Shown one piece after another: positions 25,316 through 34,610 of a stretch of DNA of 64,000 nucleotides (positions are counted from its first letter, which is position 1; the number at the start of each line of letters is the position of its first letter). The translations under genes were made by a program, and so were the position numbers. This stretch comes from Methylobacterium planeticum (GTDB lineage Bacteria; Pseudomonadota; Alphaproteobacteria; Rhizobiales; Beijerinckiaceae). Below the pieces are notes generated by a model. It searched no databases. It was not told the origin of the DNA and worked only from the letters and a program-made list of their open reading frames with translations. Location of the stretch: assembly GCF_008806345.1 (NCBI RefSeq), contig NZ_VZZJ01000005.1, positions 264,301 to 328,300 on the forward strand, given 5' to 3'.

Positions 25316-28300
25316 CTAACTGGAAATCTGGAAGCTTTCCCTGATCCGCCGAAATACGCGCACATCGTCATCGTGACGCGCGCACATCTGGCGGACGGAT
25401 CGCTCGATCCGGCGCTGCAGGGCCAGGGCGCCTTGCGACCGTGCGACCGCGACGCCACGGGACAGGCTCCGGGACAGCGCCCGATGGTCGATGACCGGCC
25501 TTGCGAAGATCAGCTCGGCATTCAGCCGGTAGAGTTCCGCCTCCCAGTAGCGTTCCTGATTGCGCCGCGCCGCGGCGAGCGCCGTCGCGATCGCCCGGGA
25601 GCCCTGCTCGAGCTGGCCGCTGCGCAGGCAGCCCTCGGCCACGATCGACATGGACCAGGGCATGCCGAGCCCGCCCCTGCGGGACTGGAATTCCCGCAGG
25701 CCGGACAGCACGAGATGGATCCCGTGCTGATGGTCGCCCTGGTCGATCCGGTCCTCGCCCTCGAGGATGGTCGCGGGGGCGCTGAGATAGGAGATCGTGT
25801 GGTGCGCCACGAGTTCGCGCAATTCGCGTCGAAGCGTGCGCGCGACCTCCCGCTCGGCGAGCCACGTGTGCAGCACCGCCTTCCAGAACAGCGCCATGGC
25901 GAGCCCGAAGGGCTGCCCGAACTCCCGCGCGGAGCTCAGCGCGGCGTCGGAGCAGGTCTTCGCCTGCAGGGAATGTCCCTGGAGCCAGAGCCCCCAGCTG
26001 AGATGCAGGCCGGCATTGACGGCGGGATCGATCTGGAACGACAGCAGGCGCCGCCGCTGGTCGACCTCGTCGTACTCGAGCAGGGAGAGCTCGAGCTGCG
26101 TCTGGGATTCGATGAGCCGTCCGCGCCAGAGCGCGGTCTGGCCCGCGAACATGTGCCCGATGCAATGGGCGCTGCGCTCCCGCATGCGCTCGGCCAGGAG
26201 CTTGACCTCGTTGGCCTTCTGCGAGGCGCGATCGAGCTTCCCGCGACCGTAGTAGCACCCGAACAGGCCGCGGTAGGACACGAAGATCTGCTGCGCGTCG
26301 CCGCATTGCTCGGCCAGGATCCGGGCGCGCTTGAACGCCGTCTCGACCTCCGTGGAGGCGAAGCCTTCGACGGACCAGAGCGCGGTGCCGAGCAGGAGGT
26401 GGGCCGCGAGCTCGAGCCTCCGGTCGCGGGTGCGGGCCGGCTGCCGCTCGAGCAGGGCCAGCGCCTCCGAGGCATGCGCGATGACCTCGAAATTCGCCGC
26501 ACGCTCCAGCGCGTGTCCGGCCGAGGCGATCCGGCACTTCACCGCCTCGTCGACGAGGCCGGCCTCGGCGTAGTGGTAGGCCGCGATCTCCGGCCCCGAT
26601 TGCCCTCCGGACGCCTCGCCGCGCTGGATGATCGCGGCGATGCGGCGATGCAGCTCGATCCGGTCCTTCTTCAGGAGGCTGTCATAGGCGCCCTCCCGGA
26701 CGAGGGCGTGGTGGAACGCGAAGCGCTCGGGAGTGAGCAGGGGCTTGATGATGCCGGCATGGCGAAGGAGCAGGATCGCGCGCCGGACCTGTCCCGGCGT
26801 CTCGGCGACGAGGCGCTGCAGGGTCTCCAGGTCGAACTCGTTGCCGATCACCGACGCGATCTGCGCGACCTTCTTGGCCGGGGAGGCCTGCCTGGCTGAC
26901 CCGATCGCATCGGCCGACGCGATCGGATCGGCCGAGGAGATCTGGTCGAGGGTGATCAGGACGAGTTCCTGAACGCTCCGAGGCAGACGTGTGAGGGCCT
27001 GGGCCGAGTCCCCGCACCGCGGCTTGCCGTTCCGCCGCGCGCCGCCCTCCTGCTTCACCGCGAGGGCCACCTCCTCGATGAAGAGCGGCAGACCGCTCGC
27101 CCGGGCGCAGATCTCGCGGGCGAGGCTCGGCAAGGTCCGGCATTCGCCGAGCAGGACGCTCAGCATGTCGGCGGTCTCCGCGTTGCTCAGGCGGCTCAGG
27201 CGCAGGACCCGGTCGCGGATCGGCCCGCGCTCCTGCGGCGTCGAGGTCCGGCTCGTGACCAGGATGAGGGCCCGGCTGTCGGCGAGCGCCCGGCCGAGAT
27301 CGTTCATGACCTGGAGCGAACTCGGGTCGATCCAGTGTTCGTCCTCCAGCACGATCAGCGTCGGTCCCTGCGCGGCGATGCCGGTCACGACGGCCATCAG
27401 GCGCTCGAGGATGGCGCGCCGGACGGATGCCGGGTCGCGGAACGGCGCCGCACTCGCGGGGGCGGAGTGGCCGCCCGCGGTCTCCTCCCCCGAGATCAGG
27501 GCGACGAGGGCCTGGGCGCGCTCGCGCGCGCTGGGGACGTGGGCCTGGGCGCGCTCGCGCGCGCTGGGGTCGAGGGCCTGGGCGCGCTCGCGCGCGCCGG
27601 GCAGGGCGTCCCCGTCCCGGCGCGCGAGGGTGCGCAGGAACTCCGTGAACGGATGGAACGCCGTGCTGGCGTGCCGGGCGTCGCAGCGCAGGTGGATCGT
27701 CCGCGGCGCGGGGATCAGCGATTCGCAGAAATGCCGCACGAGGCGGGATTTCCCGATGCCGGGCTCGCCGCACAGCACGACCTTCTGGCCCTCGCCCCGC
27801 AGGCTCCGGGCCCAGCATTCCGCGAGCGCGCGAAGCTCGGGCTCGCGCCCGATGAGCGGCGTCCGGCCCCTCGCCGTCGGCTCGGGGTTGCGGTGATCCT
27901 CCTTGAGGCGGACGGCCCGCCAGATCGGCCGCTTGTCGGAGACGCCCCGGATGAAGCGCTCCCCGCGATGCTCGGTCTCGATGGCCGCCCCCGCGAGGGA
28001 GCGCGTCGCCTCGGAGACGAGAATCTCGCCGGGGGCCGCCATCTTCTGCAGGCGCGCCGCGAGGTTGACCGGCTCCCCGACGAACCGGGGGGTGCCGGCA
28101 TCGAGGAACACCGCCGTCACGCCGGTCGAGATGCCGGAATGAACCCGGACCTGCCCGGCATCGGGGAAGCGCAGCTTCTCGAAGCCTTCATGGATGGCGA
28201 GGGTGGCCATGACGGCACGCGCGGCCTCGTCCCCCCGGATGGCCGGGTACCCGAAGAAGGCCAGCACGCAATCCCCGTGGAAGCCCTCGAGGTAGCCGCC

Positions 28301-28528
28301 GAACCGCCGGAGCGCCTGCCGGCATTGCTCCTCGAAGGCGCCGATGACCTCGTTCAGGTCCTCCGGGTCGAGCGACGCCGACAGCTTCGTGAATCCGACG
28401 AGATCGCTGAAGACGATCGTGAGTTCGCGGCGCTCGCCTCGAAGGGAGATCCCCGGCTCGATCGTTCGGCGCCCTTGTCGTCCCAAGACAGTGACCCTTC
28501 GGTGATCCGCACCGCACGCACCCCGCAT
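25316..28528 (-). CDS. Class III nucleotidyl cyclase-AAA ATPase-TPR protein
   Basis: A 1070-residue soluble regulator. Residues 33-170 form a class III adenylate/guanylate cyclase domain (LTIVFSDLVGFTKLSASLD, metal Asp; then GDCVLAFFGYP). Residues 230-600 hold an AAA/STAND ATPase with Walker A LCGEPGIGKSRLVRHF and a Walker B-like TLIVLEDEHWID. The C-terminal half is TPR-like helices. It has no membrane segment or DNA-binding domain. A 33-base tandem repeat lengthens the loop at about residues 308-340. It may make cAMP or be a degenerate cyclase acting as a sensor. CRP-type palindromes lie near its 5' end. Confidence 0.88.
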   Translation of the reverse strand: MRGACGADHRRVTVLGRQGRRTIEPGISLRGERRELTIVFSDLVGFTKLSASLDPEDLNEVIGAFEEQCRQALRRFGGYLEGFHGDCVLAFFGYPAIRGDEAARAVMATLAIHEGFEKLRFPDAGQVRVHSGISTGVTAVFLDAGTPRFVGEPVNLAARLQKMAAPGEILVSEATRSLAGAAIETEHRGERFIRGVSDKRPIWRAVRLKEDHRNPEPTARGRTPLIGREPELRALAECWARSLRGEGQKVVLCGEPGIGKSRLVRHFCESLIPAPRTIHLRCDARHASTAFHPFTEFLRTLARRDGDALPGARERAQALDPSARERAQAHVPSARERAQALVALISGEETAGGHSAPASAAPFRDPASVRRAILERLMAVVTGIAAQGPTLIVLEDEHWIDPSSLQVMNDLGRALADSRALILVTSRTSTPQERGPIRDRVLRLSRLSNAETADMLSVLLGECRTLPSLAREICARASGLPLFIEEVALAVKQEGGARRNGKPRCGDSAQALTRLPRSVQELVLITLDQISSADPIASADAIGSARQASPAKKVAQIASVIGNEFDLETLQRLVAETPGQVRRAILLLRHAGIIKPLLTPERFAFHHALVREGAYDSLLKKDRIELHRRIAAIIQRGEASGGQSGPEIAAYHYAEAGLVDEAVKCRIASAGHALERAANFEVIAHASEALALLERQPARTRDRRLELAAHLLLGTALWSVEGFASTEVETAFKRARILAEQCGDAQQIFVSYRGLFGCYYGRGKLDRASQKANEVKLLAERMRERSAHCIGHMFAGQTALWRGRLIESQTQLELSLLEYDEVDQRRRLLSFQIDPAVNAGLHLSWGLWLQGHSLQAKTCSDAALSSAREFGQPFGLAMALFWKAVLHTWLAEREVARTLRRELRELVAHHTISYLSAPATILEGEDRIDQGDHQHGIHLVLSGLREFQSRRGGLGMPWSMSIVAEGCLRSGQLEQGSRAIATALAAARRNQERYWEAELYRLNAELIFARPVIDHRALSRSLSRGVAVARSQGALALQRRIERSVRQMCARHDDDVRVFRRIRESFQISS
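27508..27606. repeat. Three tandem 33-base units inside the cyclase gene
   Basis: Three consecutive units sharing GGCCTGGGCGCGCTCGCG encode, on the minus strand, repeated ARERAQA-type peptides. The number of units is likely to vary between strains, since the length keeps the frame. Confidence 0.85.
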
Positions 28529-28912
28529 GCGCCGCGTCCGGAAGCGGGCTCGACAGAACAGAGCCCGCGCCGGGAACGTCCGGTGTGCGGCACAACATAG
28601 CGTTCAACAGCGCCACCAAGAAGCTCATTTGTCGGGAGTTGAACAGGCCTAATCCACCAAACTCCAACGCAGGCAGGCTTTAATCACCGTACGCTATCGG
28701 ACGCGCGAAGAAATTTCCGCATGACGAACAAATGTACTTGTGACGAAGCCGATGCTTCGTGGCCTGCGTGGATTCGCAGGCGCCGAATACGAGCTCGAAA
28801 CCTGCGCCTTGGTGCGTGAGGACGCGCAAGCGGCCCCGCCGCGGGGCGGGCCGAGGGTCCGGGGCCGCCGGCGCGAGTGTGATCCTCGTCACAGAACCCG
28901 TCCGCGTCCTCT
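28529..28912. other. Divergent intergenic region with a CRP-type site
   Basis: About 380 bases between the cyclase start and the gene at 28913. It contains the palindrome at 28878-28893 and a small CGAAGC-CGAT-GCTTCG hairpin at 28744-28759. It is AT-richer from 28600 to 28770. No gene is supported. Confidence 0.45.
28878..28893. promoter_or_regulatory. Perfect CRP/FNR-type palindrome, site 1
   Basis: TGTGA-TCCTCG-TCACA matches the CRP consensus TGTGA-N6-TCACA in all ten conserved bases. It lies 20 bases upstream of the 28913 gene and 350 upstream of the cyclase start. The regulator that uses it is not in the window. Confidence 0.7.
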
Positions 28913-28915
28913 GTG

Positions 28916-29248
28916 ATGAAGGCCGATCTTCACCGTCACGAGGCGGTCGCCATGCGATTGGCCAGGGTGCCCTGTCACGACCTCGACGAGGTCGACCGCT
29001 ACCACGACGAGGCGACGCGCCTGCTCCGCGAAGCCGAGATACGGCTCCTGCAGATCCATCGGGACGAGGCCTTCGAGAGCGTGCGGCAGACGACGGCGGA
29101 TCTCGTCGCCGCGATGCAGCGGATCCACCGCATGATCGAGGCGCAGCGCGACGCGGCGGTCCGGGGTGCGGCGGTGATTCCGCGCGTGATCCCGGCATCG
29201 GGCAGGCGCCGTCGATGGCCGCTGCTGGCGTGGATTCGCGCGCGCTGA
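28916..29248 (+). CDS. Hypothetical protein, 110 aa
   Basis: A basic protein with helical heptad character at residues 25-80 (Glu/Arg/Leu-rich), probably a short coiled coil, and an Arg-rich C-terminus. A GTG directly before the ATG is an alternative start. No ribosome site is obvious. It lies between two CRP-type palindromes, and site 1 would overlap its promoter. No family is recognised. Confidence 0.45.
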   Translation: MKADLHRHEAVAMRLARVPCHDLDEVDRYHDEATRLLREAEIRLLQIHRDEAFESVRQTTADLVAAMQRIHRMIEAQRDAAVRGAAVIPRVIPASGRRRRWPLLAWIRAR

Positions 29249-29614
29249 GAGCGCGGTCCGGCCGCTCGGCGCGTCGCGGGCAGGGGGCCCGGCGCCGCGG
29301 GGGCAGGTCGGCCATGATCGGGGGACCCGGCCCGGCAGGCCGAGGAAAAGCGGGATGCCCGCCGGACCGGCGTCGGCCCATCGGGATCGACGACGGCTTG
29401 TATCCTGCACGCACATGGCGAACTGTGATGTGGATCACAGAAGGCCGGCCGGAACCGCTCTACTCGCGGCGTCGAGAGGCAGGTCGGGTCGGCCGCCCGC
29501 GCCGGTCCCGACCGACGGTCGGAGACTTGGTGAAACCTCGTCCCCTGGCCGGAGACATGGCGCTGGCCTGGACCTGATCGTCGTCTCACCGATCCATGCG
29601 CGGAGGGCTCGATC
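29249..29614. other. Intergenic leader of the peroxidase operon
   Basis: The gap holds CRP-type site 2 (29424-29439). No coding frame is supported. The last 30 bases contain the GGAGGG ribosome site for the peroxidase gene. Confidence 0.45.
29424..29439. promoter_or_regulatory. Perfect CRP/FNR-type palindrome, site 2
   Basis: TGTGA-TGTGGA-TCACA again matches all ten consensus bases. It lies about 175 bases upstream of the peroxidase start. Two perfect 10/10 sites within 550 bases of a 70% GC genome are unlikely by chance. Confidence 0.7.
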
Positions 29615-31654
29615 GTGAAGCGTTCGCTCGACCTGACGGACGGCCCGGCCCCACCCTCCGGCTCCAGTCTCGTCCTCCCGTGTCCCGCCGACGCAAGCGA
29701 GCGCGCTCCGCGACCGGACGTGGCTCCGGCGCGCATCCCGGCCTCCGAGCGCCTCGTCGGATGGATGACCCTGAGCTTGAGCCGCATCCAGGCCTGGCAC
29801 CGCTGGCCCTTCCTGATCGCGGTCCCGATGGTGGTCGGCCACCGCACGATCATGCGCCGGCTCAATCTCACGGACACCCAGACGGTGCCCCCGCCGACGG
29901 CGCTGCCGCCCGAGTTCGACATGCGCGGCGCCCGAACGGCGGATGGCAGCTTCAACGACCTCGGGACGCCCTGGATGGGCATGGCGGGGGCCCGCTTCGG
30001 CCGCAACATGCCGCTCGACCGGACGTTCGGGGAGACGCCGCCGACGCTGTTCGCGCCGAGCCCGCGCCTGATCAGCAACCGGCTGCTGGCGCGGGGCGAC
30101 TTCGTGGAGGTCCCGCACCTGAACGTCCTCGCGGCGGCGTGGATCCAGTTCATGATCCACGACTGGCTGAGCCACGAATCGGGCGACCGCTGCGCCGCGC
30201 CGCACGAGATCCCGCTCCCGCAAGGGGACGATTGGCCGGAGGGGCGGATGACGGTCCTGCCGACGCGGCCGGACCGGCGCTCCGCGGCGGATGCGGGACG
30301 GCCCGCGGCCTATGCCAACACCGAGACCGGCTGGTGGGACGGCTCGCAGATCTACGGCTCCTCGCTCGAGCGGCAGCGTGCCGTGCGCACCGACCCGGCG
30401 ACCGGCCGCGTCCTGTCCGACGGGAAGCTCGGCCTGACCGCGGACGGGCTGTTGCCGCTCGCGCACCGGACCGCCCGCGGCAAGGCGGATCGGAACCTCG
30501 AACTCGCGGGGGTGAACGGCAATTGGTGGATCGGCCTGTCCGTGATGCACACGCTGTTCGCGCGCGAGCACAACGCCATCGTCGACCACCTGCGGGACGC
30601 GTATCCGGATGCCTGCGGCGAGTGGCTGTTCCAGAAGGCGCGGCTCGTCAATGCCGCGCTCACGGCGAAGATCCACACGGTGGAGTGGACCCCGGCGCTG
30701 ATGAACTCGCCGGAGGGCCGCATGGTGATGCGCGGCAATTTCTGGGGCCTCCTCGGCGAGCACTACGCCCGCGCCTTCGGGCGTGTCGGGACGGGCGAGA
30801 TCCTCTCGGGGATCCCGGGCTCGCCGACGGAGCACCACGCGGCACCCTACGCGATGACGGAGGAGTTCGCCGCCGTCTACCGGATGCATTCCCTGATGCC
30901 GGATGTCTTCTCGTTCCGGCACCACGCCGACGATGCCGAGATCCTGCGGCGCGACCTCGCCAAGGTGGCGGGCGGCCAGGCCCGGGAGATCCACGAGCGC
31001 GTCGCCTTCGCGGACGTGGTGTACTCCCTCGCCACCAGCAAGCCGGGCGCCCTCGTGCTGCACAACTACCCGAACGGGCTGCGCCGGCTCGACCGGCTGG
31101 ACGCGAACGGCGTCTATCTCGACATGGCGGCGGTCGACATCCTGCGCGACCGCGAGCGCGGGGTGCCGCGCTACTGCGCCTTCCGGCGGCACATCAACGC
31201 GCACGTGCCGAGGACCTTCGCCGAGCTCACCGACGACGTGACCTGGCAGAAGGAGCTCGACGAGGTCTATGGCGGCAATATCGAGGCGGTGGATCTCCTG
31301 GTCGGCACCCTGGCCGAGAGCCGGTCGGTCCGGTACGGCACGCCGCCGGCCTTCGGCTTCTCCGACACGGCCTTCCGCATCTTCATCCTGATGGCGTCCC
31401 GGCGCCTCAAGAGCGACCGCTTCTACACCGAGGATTTCCGGCCCGAGATCTACACGCCGGCCGGCTTCGCCTGGATCCAGGACAACGCGCTGCGCAGCGT
31501 CATGGAGCGGCACTGTCCGGCCTTGCGGCCTCACTTCGCGGACGCGCGCAACCTGTTCTTCCCCTGGGCGAAGGGGGCGGGGGCGGGAGAGGCCCGGACC
31601 GGGGCCGCGTCCGAGCGTTCGAGCCGCGGAGGCGCGCCGTGGACGAAGCCCTGA
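29615..31654 (+). CDS. Animal-type (peroxinectin-like) haem peroxidase
   Basis: A 679-residue member of the animal haem peroxidase superfamily (myeloperoxidase, dual oxidase, bacterial peroxinectin). The distal His motif is in FMIHDWLSHESGD (about residues 180-192) and the proximal His segment in SVMHTLFAREHNAIVDHL, followed by ARLVNAALTAKIHTVEWTP. It is predicted to use hydrogen peroxide to oxidise halides or organics. No conventional signal peptide is seen, but a hydrophobic patch lies near residue 65. The start is GTG after GGAGGG. It heads an operon with the two downstream genes; homologues in alphaproteobacteria are sporadic. Confidence 0.88.
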   Translation: MKRSLDLTDGPAPPSGSSLVLPCPADASERAPRPDVAPARIPASERLVGWMTLSLSRIQAWHRWPFLIAVPMVVGHRTIMRRLNLTDTQTVPPPTALPPEFDMRGARTADGSFNDLGTPWMGMAGARFGRNMPLDRTFGETPPTLFAPSPRLISNRLLARGDFVEVPHLNVLAAAWIQFMIHDWLSHESGDRCAAPHEIPLPQGDDWPEGRMTVLPTRPDRRSAADAGRPAAYANTETGWWDGSQIYGSSLERQRAVRTDPATGRVLSDGKLGLTADGLLPLAHRTARGKADRNLELAGVNGNWWIGLSVMHTLFAREHNAIVDHLRDAYPDACGEWLFQKARLVNAALTAKIHTVEWTPALMNSPEGRMVMRGNFWGLLGEHYARAFGRVGTGEILSGIPGSPTEHHAAPYAMTEEFAAVYRMHSLMPDVFSFRHHADDAEILRRDLAKVAGGQAREIHERVAFADVVYSLATSKPGALVLHNYPNGLRRLDRLDANGVYLDMAAVDILRDRERGVPRYCAFRRHINAHVPRTFAELTDDVTWQKELDEVYGGNIEAVDLLVGTLAESRSVRYGTPPAFGFSDTAFRIFILMASRRLKSDRFYTEDFRPEIYTPAGFAWIQDNALRSVMERHCPALRPHFADARNLFFPWAKGAGAGEARTGAASERSSRGGAPWTKP

Positions 31655-32061
31655 GCCTCGCCTGGACCGAGGCGGAGGCGCGATCCCGCGAGGCGGCCTT
31701 CCGGCGCCTGCTTCTCATCGCCCTGATGACCGAGGGTGCCTGGGGCTCGGTCGCCGTGACCGCCCCGGCCTGGATCGCCTCGCTCCTCGAGCTTGGGGGC
31801 GCTCCGGTCCTGGGGTGGGTCCGAGCCTGCGGCGGCCTGGTTCTCCTGGCGGTCTATCTCCAGATCCCGGGGCTGCTGGACCCCGTCAACCGCCGCCTGG
31901 GCAACATCCTGGGCATCGGCGGCCGGTTCGTCCTCGCGGCCTTCTGCCTGTGCCTGGGCGGCCGGTTCCTCTGGCTCGCGCCCCTCGAGGGCGGCCTCGG
32001 CCTGCTCCTCTCGATTCTCTATTTCGGACTCTTCCGGGCCGTGCTGATGAGCCGGCCGTGA
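31639..32061 (+). CDS. Four-helix membrane protein, 140 aa
   Basis: The GTG start at 31639 lies inside the end of the peroxidase gene (16-base overlap) with GGAGG just before it, so translation is coupled. Four membrane helices are predicted (about residues 20-42, 54-72, 86-104 and 111-130). No Cys or His pattern suggests a cofactor. The family is not recognised; size and layout resemble DoxX/DUF4345-like proteins. It may anchor the peroxidase or serve the lipase downstream. Confidence 0.7.
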   Translation: MDEALSLAWTEAEARSREAAFRRLLLIALMTEGAWGSVAVTAPAWIASLLELGGAPVLGWVRACGGLVLLAVYLQIPGLLDPVNRRLGNILGIGGRFVLAAFCLCLGGRFLWLAPLEGGLGLLLSILYFGLFRAVLMSRP

Positions 32062-32138
32062 CCGCGGCGCAACCCGAGCGGAACGCTTGAGCGGCGCCGC
32101 CGCCCATCACAGGTCACCGTCACGCGCGAGGTGCTGAG

Positions 32139-34508
32139 ATGCAGTCGGGGTGGTTCGTCGGGATCGGCGTCGCGCTCGCGCTGTCGGCCCTCTGGTGGTT
32201 CGCGTGGAGCCCGGTCCTGCGCTGGCTCCGGGTGCTGTGGGTCTGCCGCATCCCCGCGCTCAGCGCCGGGCTCGGCATCGCCCTGTTCTCGCTCGCCGAG
32301 CCGGCCCGCGATCTCTTCATGGAATCGCAGAGCTACACCGCGTACTGGACCGCCCTGTTCGGGCTGGCCCTGCTCTGGGCCGTGATCGTCCACTTCGCGG
32401 CACGAAAGGTCCTGGAGCAGCAGGCCTGGGGCGGGCGGGGCGCGGAGCTCCCCTTGAGCGCGGTTCGCCTGGCCGAGCTCCGCCACCGCTACGTCCTGCC
32501 GGCGACCTGGATCCCGCGCCTCCTCGGGCTGCTCTGCCTCGCGGCGCTCGGCATCGGGATCTGGGGGGCGCACCGCGACATCCAGCCGATCCGCGACGCC
32601 TTCGCGCTGCGCGATCCGATCGTCCTGCTCTGGCCGACGGCGGCGTGCGGCGCGCTCTATCTCGGCTACGTCATCCTCCGCCGCCGCTTCCTCGGCGGCG
32701 CGGCGGCGGCCGAGCCGCTCGGCACCTTCCTGCGCGACGCCCTGACCGGCCGCTCCACGACGCTGCTGACCGAGGCCGGGGCGTTCTGGTTCGCGGATCT
32801 CGCCACCGCGCGCGGGCGGGCGGCGCGGGACGCGAGCCGGCGCGGGCGCGTCCGCTGGGACGGCGTGGCCCTCGCCCTCCTGGTCGCGCAGGCGCTCGCC
32901 TGGATCGCCGCGCTCAGCGCTCCGCTGACGCTCGCCGAATGGGTGTCCCGGGCGCCGTTCGTGGTGCTGATGCTCGCGCTTCCGGTCTCGATCCTGTCCT
33001 TCCTCTCGGCCCTGTCGCACCAGTGGCGGGTCCCCGTCGTCGCGCTGCTCCTCGCCGGCCTGATCGGTGCGACCGGCCTGACGCAGCATTTTCACGACCT
33101 GCGCAGCGTGGCGGAGGCCACGAACCTGCGGCAGGCCGCGCTTCCCGAGGCCGTCGGCGCCTGGACGAAGGCGAATTGTCCGGCCGGCCCCGTGGCGGCG
33201 TGCGGCGCACATCCGGTGATCGTGGCCAGCGCCGGGGGCGCGAGCCGCGCGGCCTTCTTCACCGGAACGGTCGTCGGCGAACTCCTCGACACCGCCCCGG
33301 CCGCCTTCCGCCAGCGGCTCTTCGCCGTCTCGGGCGTCTCCGGCGGGGCGGTCGGCGCCGCGATGCTGCGCAGTCTCCTGGCCGATCACCCCGCTGCCGA
33401 CGCTCCGCCCTGCGCCAGGCTCGACAACCGGTGGTTCGGACCCGCGGAGGATTACGGCAGCGGGCCGGGCAAGCGGGCGCTCACCTGGAAGACCTGCCTT
33501 CAGACCCTCGCCGCCGGCGACTTCCTGTCGCCGGCCTTCATCGGCCTCGCCTTCCGTGACCTGTTCGGCTTCCTCATCGCGCAGGACCGGGCCGTGTTGC
33601 TCGAGCAAGCCCTCGAGCGCCGCTACGCCCTGATCGCGCGGGACGAGGCCGTGCGGGAGGGCTCGGGCCTCACCCGGTTCGTCGGGCAGGACGCCCCCGC
33701 TCCCGGATCGGCCGTTGTCCCGAGGCTGCTTCTCAATACCACCTCGGTCCGGGAAGGCCGGCGGTCCATCATCACGGACCTGCAGCCCTTCCACTGCCGG
33801 GACGGCACCACGAGCCGGCTCTCCCCGGTGGCGTTCGACCTGTTCGAGACCGTGGCCGGCCGGAACGGCACCTGCGAGACCGGGCCGGTGGCGATAACCG
33901 GGGGCGTGCGCCTCTCCACCGCCGCCACCGCGAGCGCGCGCTTTCCCGTCATCTCACCCCAGGCGGGCATTCGCGATGCCGGCGGCTCCGCGCTGCGCGA
34001 CCTCCTGGTCGATGGCGGCTATTTCGAGAATGACGGGCTGACCACCGCGCGCGAGCTGGCGCAGGCCCTGCAGGCGTTCGGCCTGGATCCGGTCATCCTT
34101 CACATCACCAACAACCCGGAGGAGGCCGTGCGCGGGGACGCTCCGAACGCCGCCCTCCCGGCCCCGCCGCGATCCTCCTGGCATGAGGGACTCACGGCTC
34201 CGGTCGCGGCGCTGGCCAGCACCCGGGACGGCCACGCCGCCGAGGCGGCCTATCGGGCGAGCCACGCCTTCCTGACGCTGACCTTCAAGGTCTACGACCG
34301 GGTCCCGCTGCTGGGGCCGCACGAGCCCTGCTCGTTGCGCGGCCCGGCCGGAACCGTGAGCCCATCGGCGGCGCCGATGAAGGACCTCTCCATGAGCTGG
34401 TGGCTGTCCGGCGCGGTCCAGGGCTATCTCGACCGGCAGCTCTGCCACCCCGAGAACATCGCCCGCTTCGAGGCCCTCACGGGCGTGCTCGACGCGGGGG
34501 GGCGGTGA
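32139..34508 (+). CDS. Membrane-bound patatin-like phospholipase
   Basis: A 789-residue protein in two parts. The N-terminal half (to about residue 330) has several membrane helices. The C-terminal half is a patatin domain: the oxyanion loop ASAGGASRAAFF (about 365), the nucleophile Ser in GVSGGAVG (about 400) and the Asp of the catalytic dyad in LLVDGGYFENDG (about 624). It probably hydrolyses acyl chains from membrane lipids on one face of the inner membrane. It lies 77 bases downstream of the four-helix protein in the peroxidase operon. Confidence 0.88.
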   Translation: MQSGWFVGIGVALALSALWWFAWSPVLRWLRVLWVCRIPALSAGLGIALFSLAEPARDLFMESQSYTAYWTALFGLALLWAVIVHFAARKVLEQQAWGGRGAELPLSAVRLAELRHRYVLPATWIPRLLGLLCLAALGIGIWGAHRDIQPIRDAFALRDPIVLLWPTAACGALYLGYVILRRRFLGGAAAAEPLGTFLRDALTGRSTTLLTEAGAFWFADLATARGRAARDASRRGRVRWDGVALALLVAQALAWIAALSAPLTLAEWVSRAPFVVLMLALPVSILSFLSALSHQWRVPVVALLLAGLIGATGLTQHFHDLRSVAEATNLRQAALPEAVGAWTKANCPAGPVAACGAHPVIVASAGGASRAAFFTGTVVGELLDTAPAAFRQRLFAVSGVSGGAVGAAMLRSLLADHPAADAPPCARLDNRWFGPAEDYGSGPGKRALTWKTCLQTLAAGDFLSPAFIGLAFRDLFGFLIAQDRAVLLEQALERRYALIARDEAVREGSGLTRFVGQDAPAPGSAVVPRLLLNTTSVREGRRSIITDLQPFHCRDGTTSRLSPVAFDLFETVAGRNGTCETGPVAITGGVRLSTAATASARFPVISPQAGIRDAGGSALRDLLVDGGYFENDGLTTARELAQALQAFGLDPVILHITNNPEEAVRGDAPNAALPAPPRSSWHEGLTAPVAALASTRDGHAAEAAYRASHAFLTLTFKVYDRVPLLGPHEPCSLRGPAGTVSPSAAPMKDLSMSWWLSGAVQGYLDRQLCHPENIARFEALTGVLDAGGR

Positions 34509-34610
34509 GCCGGCCGGCGCCTGCGCAGTCTACGCGGACCAAATGGCCAAGCTGATCGAACCAATGCCGTCCCAGGGCGTTCCTAGCTGCCGATGAGGAG
34601 AACACGCGAC

